Below, in pieces: positions 32,794 to 45,900 of a stretch of 64,000 nt of DNA. Within the stretch, counting starts at the first letter, position 1; each line of letters starts with the position of its first letter. This DNA is from Gordionus sp. m RMFG-2023 (taxonomy: Eukaryota; Nematomorpha; Gordioida; Chordodea; Parachordodidae). The notes under the pieces are model-generated. The model was not told the DNA's origin and made no database searches. It worked only from the letters and a program-made list of their open reading frames with translations. The DNA is taken from the NCBI RefSeq assembly GCF_954871325.1, contig NC_088775.1:85599561-85663560 (forward strand), read 5' to 3'. The translations under genes were made by a program, and so were the position numbers.

Positions 32794-35645
32794 AATTGCA
32801 AATTCATTTTAAGTGAAATTAATATATTCAATATCAATTTACCAACCGAAGTTTCTTAAATCATAAAGCGAATGTTTTAAGAATATTTTATTACGTTTTG
32901 TTTTTAACAAGCATGTAACCTCTATATGATGTGATAGAAAATATATTAGTCTTTCTGGTCTCACTCACTCATGATTGTAAGTATGGAATGGACATTTTGG
33001 GTTAAGTTTTTACCAGAAAAATTTAACCCCCCCCCCCCCCCGCATAAAATTTTAAAGTGTGTTTATGTCATTTAAAGTAAATGAAATACAATATAGATAA
33101 AAAAATAATATTGAAAGCTAAGAATTTTTTATTGATTTTCTCAGATCATTTTTAAAAATTATAGAAGATTTTACTGAGATAATGCACATCGATATAACTT
33201 TCTGATATAATAATAACTAATTCATTTGAATATTTTGATCTATCCTTTTTCTTCTTTTCGCATTTTAATAAATAGAAATAACCGCAAAGTTATTGATTAA
33301 TCAAAAAAAAAAATTCAAAATATTCTATTAGATTACATAAATTTGTAATATTTATGAAGAATAAATTATAGAAATAAATCATTAGATCTTTTTTGCTGAT
33401 TTCACAAGTCTAACTAAAACAATATAAAAATTAAAAAACATAAAATAGTTTTCATCATTTTTTAAAATAATACCAGTTCAATTTAAATCACAGCGTTTTT
33501 ATGAAAACACCGCTAATCGCTTCTACTCAATTTGTAAGCACATTTACTCATTTTTTCTAATAAAATGGAATTAAAAAAAATCAGAATTTTTTGAAAATAA
33601 ATAGAAAATGTTCCAAATCAAGAAAATAAAGATATTCCAATATCGGGAAACCAGGGCAAAATGGAGTGTTTATTTATTTACTCTTAGATATTTTACCACG
33701 ACAAGGGTGAAGGGGGGGGGGAGTGGTTTATTAAAAACATTTTCTAAATTTTGAGAAGAGTATATAAATGAAAGATTGGCTATATTTTAATTATAGATTA
33801 AATAGGTGTCTTATTCAATTTTCTCATTTTGTAAATTGCAAAAATTTTTAGGCCCGGTCATACCTCCCATATTCTAAGAGTGAGGTGGGATTTTTAATGA
33901 CTAAAAGGATAAAAATTGTAATTTTTTTAAAATTATAATTTATAAATTTAAATTTGAATATTATCCTTATTTATAAAGTCAAAATATATATAAATTAGAT
34001 CCAAATCTACATATTTATCGGAAGGAATTTATTTTATTTAAAAGTTTATTATATATAAAAATAAATTTTAACTCTTAGCAATTCATGTCAAAATTCTGCT
34101 TTACCATTAATTCGGCCTCTAATAAATTAAATGAGACCGAAAAAGGATTTTTTCGCCTAATCATATTCATTAAACTTATCTCTGAGCCAGCATTTGAATG
34201 TAGAATTTAAAATAAATCTTTACATATTTTTTAGGCTTATGTTTACATTTTTATTTAATTCTTTCAAAATATTCTAACTTGATCGTATTATTCAAAATCA
34301 ACGGTTTAAGCTATTTATATCTATAATCACCATAATAGTTTGATAATTCTGAGTAATTTCTTTATATGCTTCAACTTGTGTATCAGAATAAAGGAATAGA
34401 CAAAATTTATATATTTTAATATCAGCGCCGTTAAATTTGGCGGCTGAATAGTTCTACGAACTAGTTGTAAATTATATCAATATTTCTTGCTTTATTAGTA
34501 CCAATTGAGTATTTAAACGAGTATATAGTAGCTCGTAAAAGGAAAAAACTTAAGTAACAAAATTTTGGCAAATCTATGATTTAAGCGACTGAAATAATTT
34601 CCGAATATTTTATTGTTACGTATTAATTATAATTTAATTCGTTTAATAGACAGTATAAAGAAAACGTTTATTACCAAAATAAGAAAAATTGCCTAATTTG
34701 GCATTATTGATAGAATGGAATATAGCTGGTTTGCGCTAATATTTATTAATTCTTCAGTCATTTTTTACACACAAAAAGGTAACTGTACTATAAGAGAAAT
34801 AAAATCTATATCACCCATTAAAGCGTAAAATCAAGCAAATTTCTGGAAGCATTTAATTTGGAACTTAAATCAATAATTGAAATTTATTACATTGATTCTT
34901 CAATTCGTTTGGTAGATAGTTTTTAACGATAAAATAAGATAAAATTGCCACGATTGGCTACATGCGAAAACAAACAAATATTTTTGGGTGAGCTCATACC
35001 ATATGAAATGTCAGATTAGTACTTACTATTCCATCAATCAGTTTTTCTTCAATAAACAAAAACTAGTTTTAATAAGAGAAATAGACAATAGCACACCTTT
35101 AAGTATGTATGAACCAAAAGTTATTAGAATTTAAAAAATTTGAATCAAATTTAGATTGAACAAAGAATCTAAAGAAAGCAATTATAATAAAAAAATTAAA
35201 TGAAATATCTTAAAAAAATATTACATCATTATTTATAAAATCAACTTTTTTCCTATTTCAAAATATGAGGATTTAAAGATAAAAGGCTAACTCGATATTT
35301 TAACCAAAAGAAAATAAAGCTTAGAAACTTTTCCGACAGATGACATAACTTGGGCAACTTTGGGAAATGTTATATCAAAATGAGATGGATTGGTTATGGT
35401 AAAATTTAAAACAATTAGGATAGCTAATTATTTTCATCAAGCGAATAGGTTGAGCTATTGTTTAATAAAAATAAATTAGATTATTTTTAATGCCTAAAAA
35501 AAATAAAAATAATTTTAAAAAATATAACCAAAAAAAATGATGTATTTTAATTTTAGTTTTATTTTTATTATACATGACATGCATGACATGAAGCCACCCA
35601 AGCTCAATTACATTGTTATCAAATCAAATGAGAATATAGTATATT
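32794..35645. other. Intergenic, no genes recognised
   Basis: A/T-rich sequence with a C run of 15 (33027-33041) and a G run of 10 (33712-33721). A weak, decayed relative of the TAGTGTTG MITE may lie near 35.28-35.38 kb (GGCTAACTCGATATTTTAACC). Both strands were read for conserved exons and none was found. Confidence 0.45.
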
Positions 35646-35890
35646 AAAAAAAGGGTTAGGGTACCTTTTCAGGGGCAATTATTTTTGTTATTTTTTAATA
35701 TTATTTTTTGATTTTTTTATGCGATTTTTTTTATGTAATTTTTTTATGAAAACTATTGTTTTTATGTTATTTTTTTATGATTGGTTCATTTTCTTATTGG
35801 TTAATTTTTTATTTAAGATATTTTTAAATTAATATATCTTTTTTTATTTAAGATATTTTAAAATAATTTTTTTATAGATATTTTCGAAAA

Positions 35891-35990
35891 TATAGATTAT
35901 TAAATCGTTTTGATGTTTTTATTCATTTTATTAATGATTGTAGATTATTAAATCGTTTTGATGTTTTTATTCATTTTATTAATGATTTTA
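35891..35990 (+). repeat. Tandem duplication of about 50 bp
   Basis: ATTATTAAATCGTTTTGATG plus about 30 further bases occurs twice in direct tandem within the long-inverted-repeat element. Confidence 0.85.
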
Positions 35991-36135
35991 TAAATTTTAA
36001 TAGTATATTTCAATTTAATGAATAAATTATTTCGATTGTTATGCTTAAATTTTATTTATTTTTGGAATCTTCCTTTAATTATAGTGTTATCACTAAAAAA
36101 AATTAAATTCTTTATACAAATTTTAGAAAAAATTA

Positions 36136-36290
36136 TTCATATTAAGTTTGTATAGAAGGAATCATATTAAGTTTGTATAGAAGGAATCATGTTAAGTTTA
36201 TATAGAAGGAATCATATTAAGTTTGTATAGAAGAAATCATATTAAGTTTGTATAGAAGGAATCATATTAAGTTTGTACAGAGGGAATGTA
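36136..36290 (+). repeat. 25-bp tandem repeat, about six units
   Basis: Units of the form CATATTAAGTTTGTATAGAA plus GGAAT recur about six times with single-base differences, in the centre of the long-inverted-repeat element. Confidence 0.88.
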
Positions 36291-36749
36291 TAGAAAGAAT
36301 CAACCAAATAAATTTTAAATAGCGAAGTTTCATCTATCAAAAATTTAACCCCAAACCTACCCGCATTGTACATAATCTAATAATTTTACCCCTTACCCCT
36401 AGCCTTCCCCCTTTGCCCCCATTCACTTCCTTTAAATAATTGTACGAATTTTAAATTTTAGAAAAAATTATTTTAAAATATCTTAAATAAAAAAAGATAT
36501 ATTAATTTAAAAATATCTTAAATAAAAAATTAACCAATAAGAAAATGAACCAATCATAAAAAAATAACATAAAAACAATAGCTTTCATAAAAAAATTACA
36601 TAAAAAAAATCGCATAAAAAAATAACAAAAAATCGCATAAAAAAATAACAAAAAATAACATTAAAAAATAACAAAAATAATAACAAAAATAATAAAAAAA
36701 ATAATAACAAAAATAATTGCCCCTGAAAAGGTACCCTAACCAAAAAAAG

Positions 36750-38099
36750 TAAACCAAATGCCAATATATAAATAATAATAATCTTAAGGAATTTTAGAGC
36801 TATAATATAACAAAATTAATTCAACCAATTTTTTTCCAAATTTTTATAGCAAGGTCAATATCGTAACTTGAATTGCGAACTCATTGGAGGAGCATCATTG
36901 AAATTAGAGGGGGGATAGTTAGTTATGAAATAATTATCATTATTTGAATAAAATTGGAACGGGATGAATGGTATTTTCTTTTTTTAATTATTTATATTTG
37001 GTAGGAGGTTAAAAGTTTTGAGAGGGTTGATATCATTTATAGATATGTATACAAGCCCCTGATTATATTCTCCGCAGTTCTTTTCTTAAGTTATAATTGG
37101 AAATAGTATAGCAAGTATTATCTTATATTTAGATCCCTTTAGGTCATATTTTTTTATATCTAATTTACATATTGAATAAATATCCTTACAAAATAAATTT
37201 CATTATAAAAAGTTATTTAAAAAATGATTTTTTTATTTATTGAATTTGTGAAGGAAAAAGTAAAGCATTGCCATATCATATCGTCTAAACCAATAGTTTG
37301 TTTGTTAAATATATAACTGAAGTGTAAAATTTTAAAAGAATCACTGATTTGGACAAAGACTGGTTAAAAATAACCATGGAAAAAAAACATCGGACAAAAA
37401 CAACCCAATATAAAAAAAATTACATGCTTTAATAAATAAAAGGAAATGTAATCCTCGTTTTAAACTTTGCCCTTTAGTGTAATACTTGAGTATTATTTTA
37501 TAATAATGTTGCTCATCAAAAATGATCATATTTGTAAGGGAAAACAACTATATGACTCAAGGGCTAGGAATATGAATTTTAAAATAATTTTATAATGCAT
37601 GACGAAAGGTAGTTATTTTTGAAATATTAATCGTGGGATTGATGTGGTAGAGAAAGACTGCATCACATATAAAAGAATTTGTAAATACTCTCAAGCTAAA
37701 TTTTATACCAAAGTAGACCTTCCTATATTTTTGTCACAAAAAAATAATGCAAATATAAAAAATTTGGGACTATTATATAAAAACAAACAAAATTTTTATT
37801 ATAAGAATTTAAAAAATTAAACATTCAATGTTGTGTTAATAGCGATTCCTTTAAGATGATCTAATCTTGATCGATTTTCGAAGTCAGAAACAATTGTTAC
37901 TATTCTCGCATGTAGATTTCGATATTTTTTTCTGAGGGTGTTTCACCAGAATTATATTGAGCAATTTTTAACTCTGTCAACCCCTGTTGTTTTTTTAAGC
38001 CTAGAATATAAATTATATAGTTTATTAGTAAATCTTTATACTTTTTAAATCATTTTAAAATAATAGATATATAGATAACTTGATATTAATTTCCACATG
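36750..38099. other. Intergenic, no genes recognised
   Basis: A/T-rich sequence. The short minus-strand frame at 37341-37547 has no family resemblance and biased codons. Nothing else stands out. Confidence 0.4.
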
Positions 38100-38990
38100 T
38101 TTGGATGGTGACTTGTTAGGAGGGAACTGAAGCATCTATGCCTTCAACCGCGTTTTTTCGCTTCCCCATTTAGAGTTGATTGGTAACAATTCCATAGTTC
38201 AATATTAAACAAAGCAGATAGTCTGCCTTTTCCAAACATTTTACCAATGTAAGCTTTTCCAAAAGTTTCAATTAGAGGCTGAAGTAACAATTGATTATTA
38301 GAATAAAATTCAGAGTTTTTTAGTAATTCAAATGTTCAACTACATTTAAAAGTGGCACAAATGACAAGCAAACCATCATTCTAAGTTGTATATTATATTC
38401 CACATCTGTTTTATATTTCTGCGATATTTCTGCGATATTTCTGGATATTTTTGAATGTTTCGCCTAAAGGATTGGCCAAAATAGAAATAGCAACATTTGT
38501 GTTGCGAACTGGGAAACACTTCATTGAAAGCTTTTACACTGGCCATTTCAAAATCCGTCATAAATTTTTTTGGAGTTGATTTTAAGTTGTCAATAATAGT
38601 AAATATTCTTTTATATGTTTCATAATCCTTTCTATTGATCAATATATATATGAGAGGTAAAACATTATTATTTTTAATCCCATGAATTGTATAAATTTGC
38701 GTAAATAAAGGTGGCGACGATTTAAATTTATCATCAGAAAACCAATGTTCGCATGAAGCTAAGAAGTCCAAATTATTTTCTTGTTCCAAATATGATAACA
38801 CGGGCAGGAACCTAGCACACATGATAAATAAATAAGCAATTATAATAAAGTGTTTCTTATCGGGCAGCTTATCGCAATAAAAATGAAAGATTTAGTAATA
38901 TTTGTTCAAAAAATTTATAGAAAATCTTACCGGACCATCATCATGAAGTATGAAATCCTCATACTTATCTGCAATATTCATGCGGGATAA
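38100..38990 (-). pseudogene. Mutator-like (MULE) transposase, decayed
   Basis: A DNA transposase of the MULE superfamily. The open frame 38822-38376 carries the catalytic-region blocks: HWFSDDKFKSSPPLFTQIYT (family HWxxDGTFKxxP..F.QlYt), LPLIYILINRKDYETYKRIF, FMTDFE with the second acidic residue, AFNEVFP, and CCYFYFGQSFRR. Downstream, in other frames, 38320-38110 still reads as the family C-terminus (FGKGRLSALFN, IELWNCYQSTLNG, NAVEGIDASVPS). Upstream, 39000-38940 gives KYEDFILHDDGP, a matching pre-domain. There are frame changes and stops outside the central frame, so it is inactive. No terminal inverted repeats were found. Confidence 0.82.
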
Positions 38991-39314
38991 CCAGCTCATT
39001 AAGGCTGCTAGGATTCGGAGGTGCAAAGTTTGAACTCCGCGTTCGTTGAATTATTTCATAAGATTCGGTGATGGTAGTGCCATTGATATAGAATCACTTA
39101 ATTGAGATACGTGTTTCGCCACAATAAAGTTTGGAGTTTCCATAATTAAAAAAAAGGTATTGCCGAAATTTAAAAAAAAAAATTTTCTCCTCTGGCTGGT
39201 GCCTCCTTTGGTTATAAATTATAAATATTTGGCCATTCTTTCCTCTTTATTTCGGAGTCTTATAAAAATACGTTATCAAGCAAAAATAAGGAGATCTTAA
39301 CCTTTAAAAATTAT

Positions 39315-39509
39315 TTGTTCCGCCTGGATAAAGTAGTCTTAGATACTAATTATTATGAATGCATTAATCAAGATATATTTAAATGTCCCGTACGACTTAC
39401 GAAAAAAAATGGTAAGATAAAAGATAATAAAGAAATACACAATCATTCAGAAAATCCTTCTTCCTATTTGCAACTGATAACTATGGGCCATTTTTCTCTC
39501 CCAAAATGA
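39315..39509 (+). CDS. FLYWCH-type zinc finger fragment
   Basis: The frame includes YYECINQDIFKCPVRLTKKN and KEIHNHSE, which fit the FLYWCH consensus (aromatic pair, C, about six residues, C-x-A/V-R, then H-N-H). The preceding FRLDKVV is part of the same domain, and the usual N-terminal start (S-x-R-G-x-x-L) is not clearly present. FLYWCH fingers are often fused to MULE transposases. Here the finger is on the opposite strand from the neighbouring transposase and points away from it. It is probably a transposon fragment, not a host gene. Confidence 0.6.
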   Translation: MFRLDKVVLDTNYYECINQDIFKCPVRLTKKNGKIKDNKEIHNHSENPSSYLQLITMGHFSLPK

Positions 39510-39959
39510 ATCAAATAACAAGAATTAACTGCTTTTACATAATTTTATGGGCAACAAATTTGCTCAATTTCTTTTTTATTTCTGACTCCTTCTCCCCCGC
39601 TTATATAAACATTGCCTCCATGAGAGAATTTAGAGAGAGAAAATATTAAAATATAATTAAAATACATTTTAAATTTTGAATAATCTATTTGTTCTTTTCT
39701 ATCAAATGTTTTTCAGCATACTTCCATTTCTGAATAGTGACAATTATTACCAGAGTTGTGATTCCGTTAGGGTTCGGTTTAGATTTGGTTCAATGTAAAA
39801 TAATTAAGTGATCGATTAGGGTCAGGGTTCTGATGGGTTCTGTATAGTGGAATATTTTTTGCCTGAGTTTGGTTCCAAGATTAGCTTGGGTTTAGGAATA
39901 TTTTGTTTATAGGAAAAAATTTATATATTCAAATTACAATGTATAAAAAATAAAAATTT

Positions 39960-40560
39960 CAATATATAGGCAAAATATATTAATAATACAAAGCTTAATC
40001 ATGTATCAATTTAAAATTTATTATTTAGACTCTACCATCATATCTTCCAAGAATTGTTTGCTCATCCTCGATCTTTGAGGTGAAAGAATGAATTTTAAAT
40101 ATGATAAAAATCTTTCAACGCTAACCTATATTAAATATATTTACTTAAAAATATGATAAATTACCTTGGATTGCAGGAATAGCAAATAAGATTTTGGACA
40201 TATAAATCCAGGGTGCTACAGCTTAGCATACTCTTAAAAGTGTAAAATATTTATATTCTTGTCTCATCTTTTAAAACCGTCGAATCCAATAATTATCGTT
40301 CCAATACTTTTCCCTACATCTTTTTGAGTATTTTCCGTTCTTTAAGTTGTATCAATATATCTGAATCATCTTGCTCAATAAATTTATCTGAACTATTTAT
40401 ATGATAATATGGCGTGGATGTGGTTTTTATCCGACACTTTAAATTAACAAGATGCCTTTTCGAACAAATCTTATCGTCATCACTAAAATATCTGTAATAT
40501 TTAAGGATTTATAACGTTTATATTTAAATAAATTGGAAATATTAAAAAAATATAATTTAA
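39960..40560 (-). mobile_element. hAT transposon remnant with dimerisation domain
   Basis: On the minus strand, about 40120-40030 encodes VSVERFLSYLKFILSPQRSR, then KQFLEDMM, the hATC C-terminal dimerisation motif of hAT transposases. The coding remnant extends to about 40500. It is the same family as the 23.8-24.7 kb remnant, and the lower-coordinate flank (about 39760-39900) has the GGGTTCGGTTTAG type of sequence that may be the 3' terminus. It lacks the N-terminal and catalytic parts. Confidence 0.65.
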
Positions 40561-41177
40561 TTTTTATAAAAGAATGATGGTTAAAACTGATGGAGTGTTT
40601 TCATATGAGGCCATCTCTGTAGGGAAATTAAATAGTTCCAGAAATTCTAGATATATTTCTATATAATTCTAATATAATTTTCTTAATTGGTATTTTGTAA
40701 ATGATTGGTATATGTTCTCAAATAGGGTTTGAGCAATATTGTCCTTTCAAACATTTGGTATGTTGAATTATAACGTGTTTGTATATCCAAAATTGGGTGA
40801 GGAAATTTTATGGTTAAAATTTTTTTCGAGTTTATTAAATCTAGATAAGAAATTTTTAAAATTTTCTGATTTTTTTAAAGTTTTATAAGGGTTCTAAGGC
40901 AGCCATAACAGCCAAATTAAATTAAAATATAAATGCTAAATGATAACTTGCATTGTCTAATGTAATACAAAAAAATCAATTTTAAATTTTACTTTTAATA
41001 CAGAATTAAAAATATTATAAATATTAATAGAATTATGTGCTGATTTCAAAGGGATGAAATCTAATAAATGATTTAATTTAAAATCATTATCAATATAATA
41101 AATTGTTATGCCCATAAAGTTTATATTATTTGGAGAACCATATGTCCATTGTTAAGGAAAATTTAGATGTAATATTA
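40561..41177. other. Intergenic between two hAT remnants
   Basis: A/T-rich sequence without recognised genes, inverted ends or tandem repeats. Confidence 0.4.
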
Positions 41178-41512
41178 GATATTTATAGACCTGTGCGCCG
41201 GCCGGCCGCCGACCTTTTTGGTTAAGCCAAAAACGCCGCCGAAATTTCTTTCTACCTTTTTATTCTAATAATTGGTCAACATCACTCTTGTAATTTTTTA
41301 ATGTCAATCAGGATTTTGATGAATTTTTATTTTCTACTATTTTAAAATCTTAATTATATTGACGTCATTATAGAATTCAATCAATCAAAAATCTAATTCC
41401 AAAAGTTACCATAATTTTACATATTTTTAAAATGGATGCATCTACTTTAATAATTTAAATAATTTTGTATCCTAACTCGATAATAAAAAATCCATAATCT
41501 GGAAATTTTTTG

Positions 41513-41668
41513 AAAAAGAATTAGAGAAATTATTACTGCTCTAAGATATAATACTGCAGAGGTTGAATTTGAATTCGAGGAATATCAAAGAAAAAGAATT
41601 AGAGAAATTATTACTGCTCTAAGATATAATACTGCAGAGGTTGAATTTGAATTCGAGGAATATCAAAG
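41513..41668 (+). repeat. 78-bp exact tandem duplication in the transposase
   Basis: Two 78-bp copies (AAAAAGAATTAGAGAAATTA start; 41513 and 41591) appear identical. Since 78 is 26 codons, the reading frame is kept across both. Confidence 0.93.
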
Positions 41669-42660
41669 AAAATGCCTAAGTACAATAGATTTAACATCAG
41701 ACATATTAGATCTTGACAGCATTGATCCATACCTGGATACTCGGTTTCAAATTGGCAAGTCCAATGATAATAATAACAATAATTCCACGCATATGAAAAC
41801 CTTAAAATTAAATATCCCAACACGTTGGCATAGTATAATAATTATGCTAGAAAGCATATCTGGATTAAATAAGAATTTAATTAATAATGTTTTGAAAAGA
41901 ATTGGGAAGCACTTTCTCAAATTATGAATCTGATCTGGTAGAAGAACTATTAGCATTTCTTTCAAAATTTAAAGCAACTGTCGAATTTCTTTCAGTACTA
42001 AAAGGGCCTACTTTAAACTTGGCGTTACATTTTAGAAGTGAAATTGAACCACATTTAATAGTAAATGATAGTGATAGATCTGAAATTATTTCACTTAAGG
42101 AAAATATGCTAAAAAAACTTGCGTTACGATTTCCGGATTGTAATCTGCAAGTAATATTATATAAATATATTCTTTTATTTTTTATTTAAAATTATGTATT
42201 GGCTTCTCTTTTAGATCCAAGATTTTAAAAATTGACAATTGTGTCAAAGTATTTAATAGAGCAAAATTGCTCAGCTTCAGAATTTATAATAAAACATCTT
42301 TAACTTATAGAGAATGATGATAATCAGGTAGTAAATATAGCTAGATGAATTACTAAATTCAAGTTGTTTGACAAAATTGGCAAATAAACATTCAACAAAT
42401 ATAAATTATGATTCCAAGTTAGGTGACTTAGAACAAGAATGCCACAGTTTTCTTGGAAAACGACATTCACAAGATATGGACGTTCTAAATTTTTGGAGAG
42501 AAAAGAAGCGTGAACTTCCCAATCTTTCCAAGCTGACAAAAAAATTTTTTGCATTCCGGCGACTAGCACACCTAGTGAAAGAGTATTATCTACCGCTGGA
42601 TTGACGATAAATTCAAGGAGATCATCATTATGTCCCAAAAATTTTAATAAAATAATTTTT
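41513..42660 (+). pseudogene. hAT transposase C-terminal half, frameshifted
   Basis: The first frame (to about 41926) starts with a 26-residue segment present twice in tandem (IREIITALRYNTAEVEF block), then SDILDLDSIDPYLDTRF and the PTRWHS motif. Frame 41902-42189 continues with the pre-insertion-domain end (FRSEIEPHL, ENMLKKLALRFPD). Frame 42368-42604 has LNFWREKKRELPNLSKL, and an overlapping frame carries the hATC (PATSTPSERVLSTAGLTINS) to a stop near 42660. At least two frame changes are visible. Part of the family's insertion domain is thinned out between 42190 and 42360. Confidence 0.85.
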
Positions 42661-42946
42661 ATACATGATAATTAAATTACGAAATCGATTTTGGATATAA
42701 TAAGTTTTCTATCAAATGAATATTAAAAAATATGCCGAGATATCTGTAGAGGTGTATATTTATTTGTTTTTTTTTTAATTAATAAGCAATTAAAAAATTT
42801 CATCTTATAAAAATTTATATATGCGCGGATTTACGCCGATTTTATTGACGGCGGCTAAAAATCAGCGCGCCGCCGGCCGTCGATTAGATTTTTTAAAAAT
42901 TGCGCAGGCGGCCGATATTTCATCGGCGCACAGATCTAGATATTTA

Positions 42947-45900
42947 TATAATTTATTAAAAATGATTTTATTGTGTTAATTATTTTACTGACAATTTTAT
43001 TTTTTGTTCACATTTCCTATATAATATTGAGTGGATGGATTTAAGATATGTCCATAACTCGGAGGTTCCAAAATTGGGAAGATATTTTTTTTTGCATTTA
43101 TTACAAATAGCCTTCTTTTGGTTATCGCAACTCGTATAAAATTTCTAGATCTTTGCTGTATTTCATCATTTATTAGATATTGATGATTGTTCTTATTATT
43201 AATATCTCAGCATTATCTATATTAACTAAAACTATTTGATCTTCATTAATTATTATTTCCTAAATGAATAGATAAAAGTTGATATCATGTAAAAAATTTA
43301 CCTTCATTTGCATAATACACCAAAATTAATATCAAAGTTCAGAAAAGTTAGCATTTGCACTAAAGAAATATCGAATGTAATAAGTTTAGGCAATTTAAAG
43401 AAAGAAAGTTAAAAAAAAATACAACTATATAATCATCCATGATAAAACTAAATAATTATTTGTATTTATCTATTTTTAATATTGGTATTGGGATTGATAT
43501 TGGTTAATATTGTATTTAAACAATATATCAAACCATTAACCAATACCAATATCTTAATTGGTTTATATTGGTATTGGTAGTGTAAAACAATAATATATTA
43601 GTATTAGTCCCACCCCTACTTCCTTGTCGACCTGATTTATATGCATGATTTTTAAATTTTATTATAAATAATTATAATATACATGTATTTGACAAAAAGA
43701 ATGTGGTATCTAATTCTAATATCTTACCCTCATAACATATTTAAAAGACAGTTAAATAACCCTATTCAGTATATTCGATTTTCTAATAAAATATATGAAT
43801 AAAATATTTTACTAAATTCTTCCTTTAATTTGGAATATTTTTCTTCAAATTTAAAATGGGTCTTATTCAAAAATGAACATTATTTGGAAAATATGTAAAA
43901 AAATCTCATGTTCAAAAACAACAACAATCAGCTCGAAAAACGAAAAATATCTCAGACCAGAAAAAATAGGAATAGAAATTTTATTATTATAGAGTTAACA
44001 AGACTAAACATCCCCAACTTTATCAAAAAGATATTGGTGGATGGTAACCCTGACACTAAGTATAAATATGAGCAGTCTAACTACAAAAGCTTTATACATC
44101 ATAATATAGCTAAAAGAACCATAATTCATTCAGTTAATATGCACGATCATCTAATAATAACAGAATTTAAAATAATAATGAATGATTATATAAGATTATA
44201 GCCATTTTTTTGATAATAATATTTTTTATTTCCCACCATTGTTTTCCTTGACAAACAAAAGGAAGGAAATTATATTAATAAATAATTTAATGCCACAAGG
44301 AAAATTATATTCTTTAAAATAAACTCTAAAATTTTATAAGAAAACTATTTTAAAAAAAATGAATATATTAGTTTAAATGGGTGGGTGCTATTTATTTAAA
44401 AATTGTGGGATAATTTTAAAAAAAACTGGGTGCTAATCTATTTTTCAAATTTGATGCTAATTTTAAAAAAAGAGGGTGCTTTAGTCCAACGCACCCCTAG
44501 CGGCGCCCCTAATTCTGAATGATAAAGATTTTAAAAAAAGAATTAGCTCATATTATTTAAAGAGATTTTTTGAAATTTTAGAATTGAGGAAGCTACCGAA
44601 TAAATGTCAAAGATATTTTTTTTTTATTTTTAAAGTAAAGTTAGTTATTATTAATTGGGAAAATTTTGTTTACGTCCTTTGTTCATATTTCTGTATGATA
44701 ATTTTGGCGTTTTTCAATCACGAGACTTATTTATTTTTCAATTATATTTCGGAAATATTGATTAATACAAATAAGATTGGACATTATTTGATATCTTCTT
44801 TTTATCAGCTTCCTAATTTAATAGAATGCAATTATAAAAAATATGAATAAAACTGGACATACAATACTTATTATCCTATGTTTATACCCCAATTATTTTT
44901 TATATTATGAACAGGGTTGTATTTGGTCTGATGACTGAGATTGATGAAACTAATGTCATACAACAAGGTGATTAACTAAATGAAGAAATATTCCATTCAA
45001 TGTCTATATATTGAAAATAACGGAGGTTAAACTTTTTACGATTTATATGTACTCCCCCCCCCCCCATATTTTTTATCTTCACGGGAGTCGATCATCTAAA
45101 ATATATAATAAGTAAATGGCTCTTAATGCTAAGTTTCGTATTGTATGAATTATTAAATATTCAAAGAGTGGTTTATAATAATTTGTGGTTTTGGTTCCTT
45201 AAACTATAAGAAATTAGTGAAAACTGTTAAAGAATATAATAAAATGTTTTCAAAATAATTTGAATAACATATTAATTATGTAAATCTACTTTTATAAAAG
45301 AAATCTGATTAAAAGGGAGTAAAGAGGAATACACTAAACAAAAGAAGTTGATAGTTAAAAAAGAATTGGGAGAGGAGGGGGTAGGGGGGGATAAACGAAA
45401 GTGATAATAACTTCACATCAACGACGACGAGATATTTTTTTTACATTCTGGAGCAAATAAGGAGCAATAAATGCTAGAGATATCTATAAAAATAATAATG
45501 TAGGGATGGATAAAAATTAAAAAAAACATTATAAGTTATGAATAGCTAGGGAATAAAAAGAGCATTTCAATAGGAATCCTAGATGAAATAGTTTAAGGAT
45601 AAAGAACAAAAGCTAAAATGAAATGAGAAAAAGTAGCATTGAAGAATTAAGATTACAAGGAGATAATGAATACAATTGTTGGGATACAGCACAGAATAAA
45701 ATGAGAAAAAATTATATAAACTCCAACAACAAAAATAGAAATATGCAAGATTACAGCAAATTTTAAGGTAAAACGCTAGATTTCCTTAAAATATTTTCAC
45801 TCCAAATCCCTATAAAATTCTAGCCAATTTCTGGATTATGTATACGCTGTCAAAGTCTTAAAATATTAAGAACGAAAATTTAATCGAGTAGGAAATAAAG

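Larger units (their letters stand above)
35654..36741. mobile_element. Non-autonomous DNA transposon with long inverted repeats
   Basis: A 1088-bp element. The left arm begins GGTTAGGGTACCTTTTCAGG and the right arm ends with its complement. The arms (over 200 bp) share TTTTTATGATTGGTTCATTTTC, TTATTGGTTAATTTTTTATT and A/T stretches, and are flanked by AAAAAAAG on both sides (35646-35653 and 36742-36749). The centre holds two tandem arrays and no transposase. The 8-bp duplication would fit hAT, but the A-run makes it weak evidence. Mutator-like foldback elements are the alternative. Confidence 0.82.
41186..42938 (+). mobile_element. hAT transposon with GC-rich ends, 5' half of transposase lost
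   Basis: A 1753-bp element with inverted ends TAGACCTGTGCGCCG and CGGCGCACAGATCTA and an exact 8-bp target duplication GATATTTA (41178-41185 and 42939-42946). Both subterminal regions are strikingly GC-rich (GCCGGCCGCC, GCGCGCCGCCGG) in an AT-rich element. The interior keeps the C-terminal transposase: TLKLNIPTRWHSIIIMLES, then EELLAFLSKFKATVEFLS and GPTLNLALHF, then SIPATSTPSERV-type hATC sequence near 42550-42660, in more than one frame. No BED finger or first catalytic Asp region remains, so it cannot move on its own. Confidence 0.92.

Noticed and set aside
35893-36290. CRISPR-like array
   Set aside because: Units are contiguous tandem copies with no unique spacers and lie inside a eukaryotic transposon.
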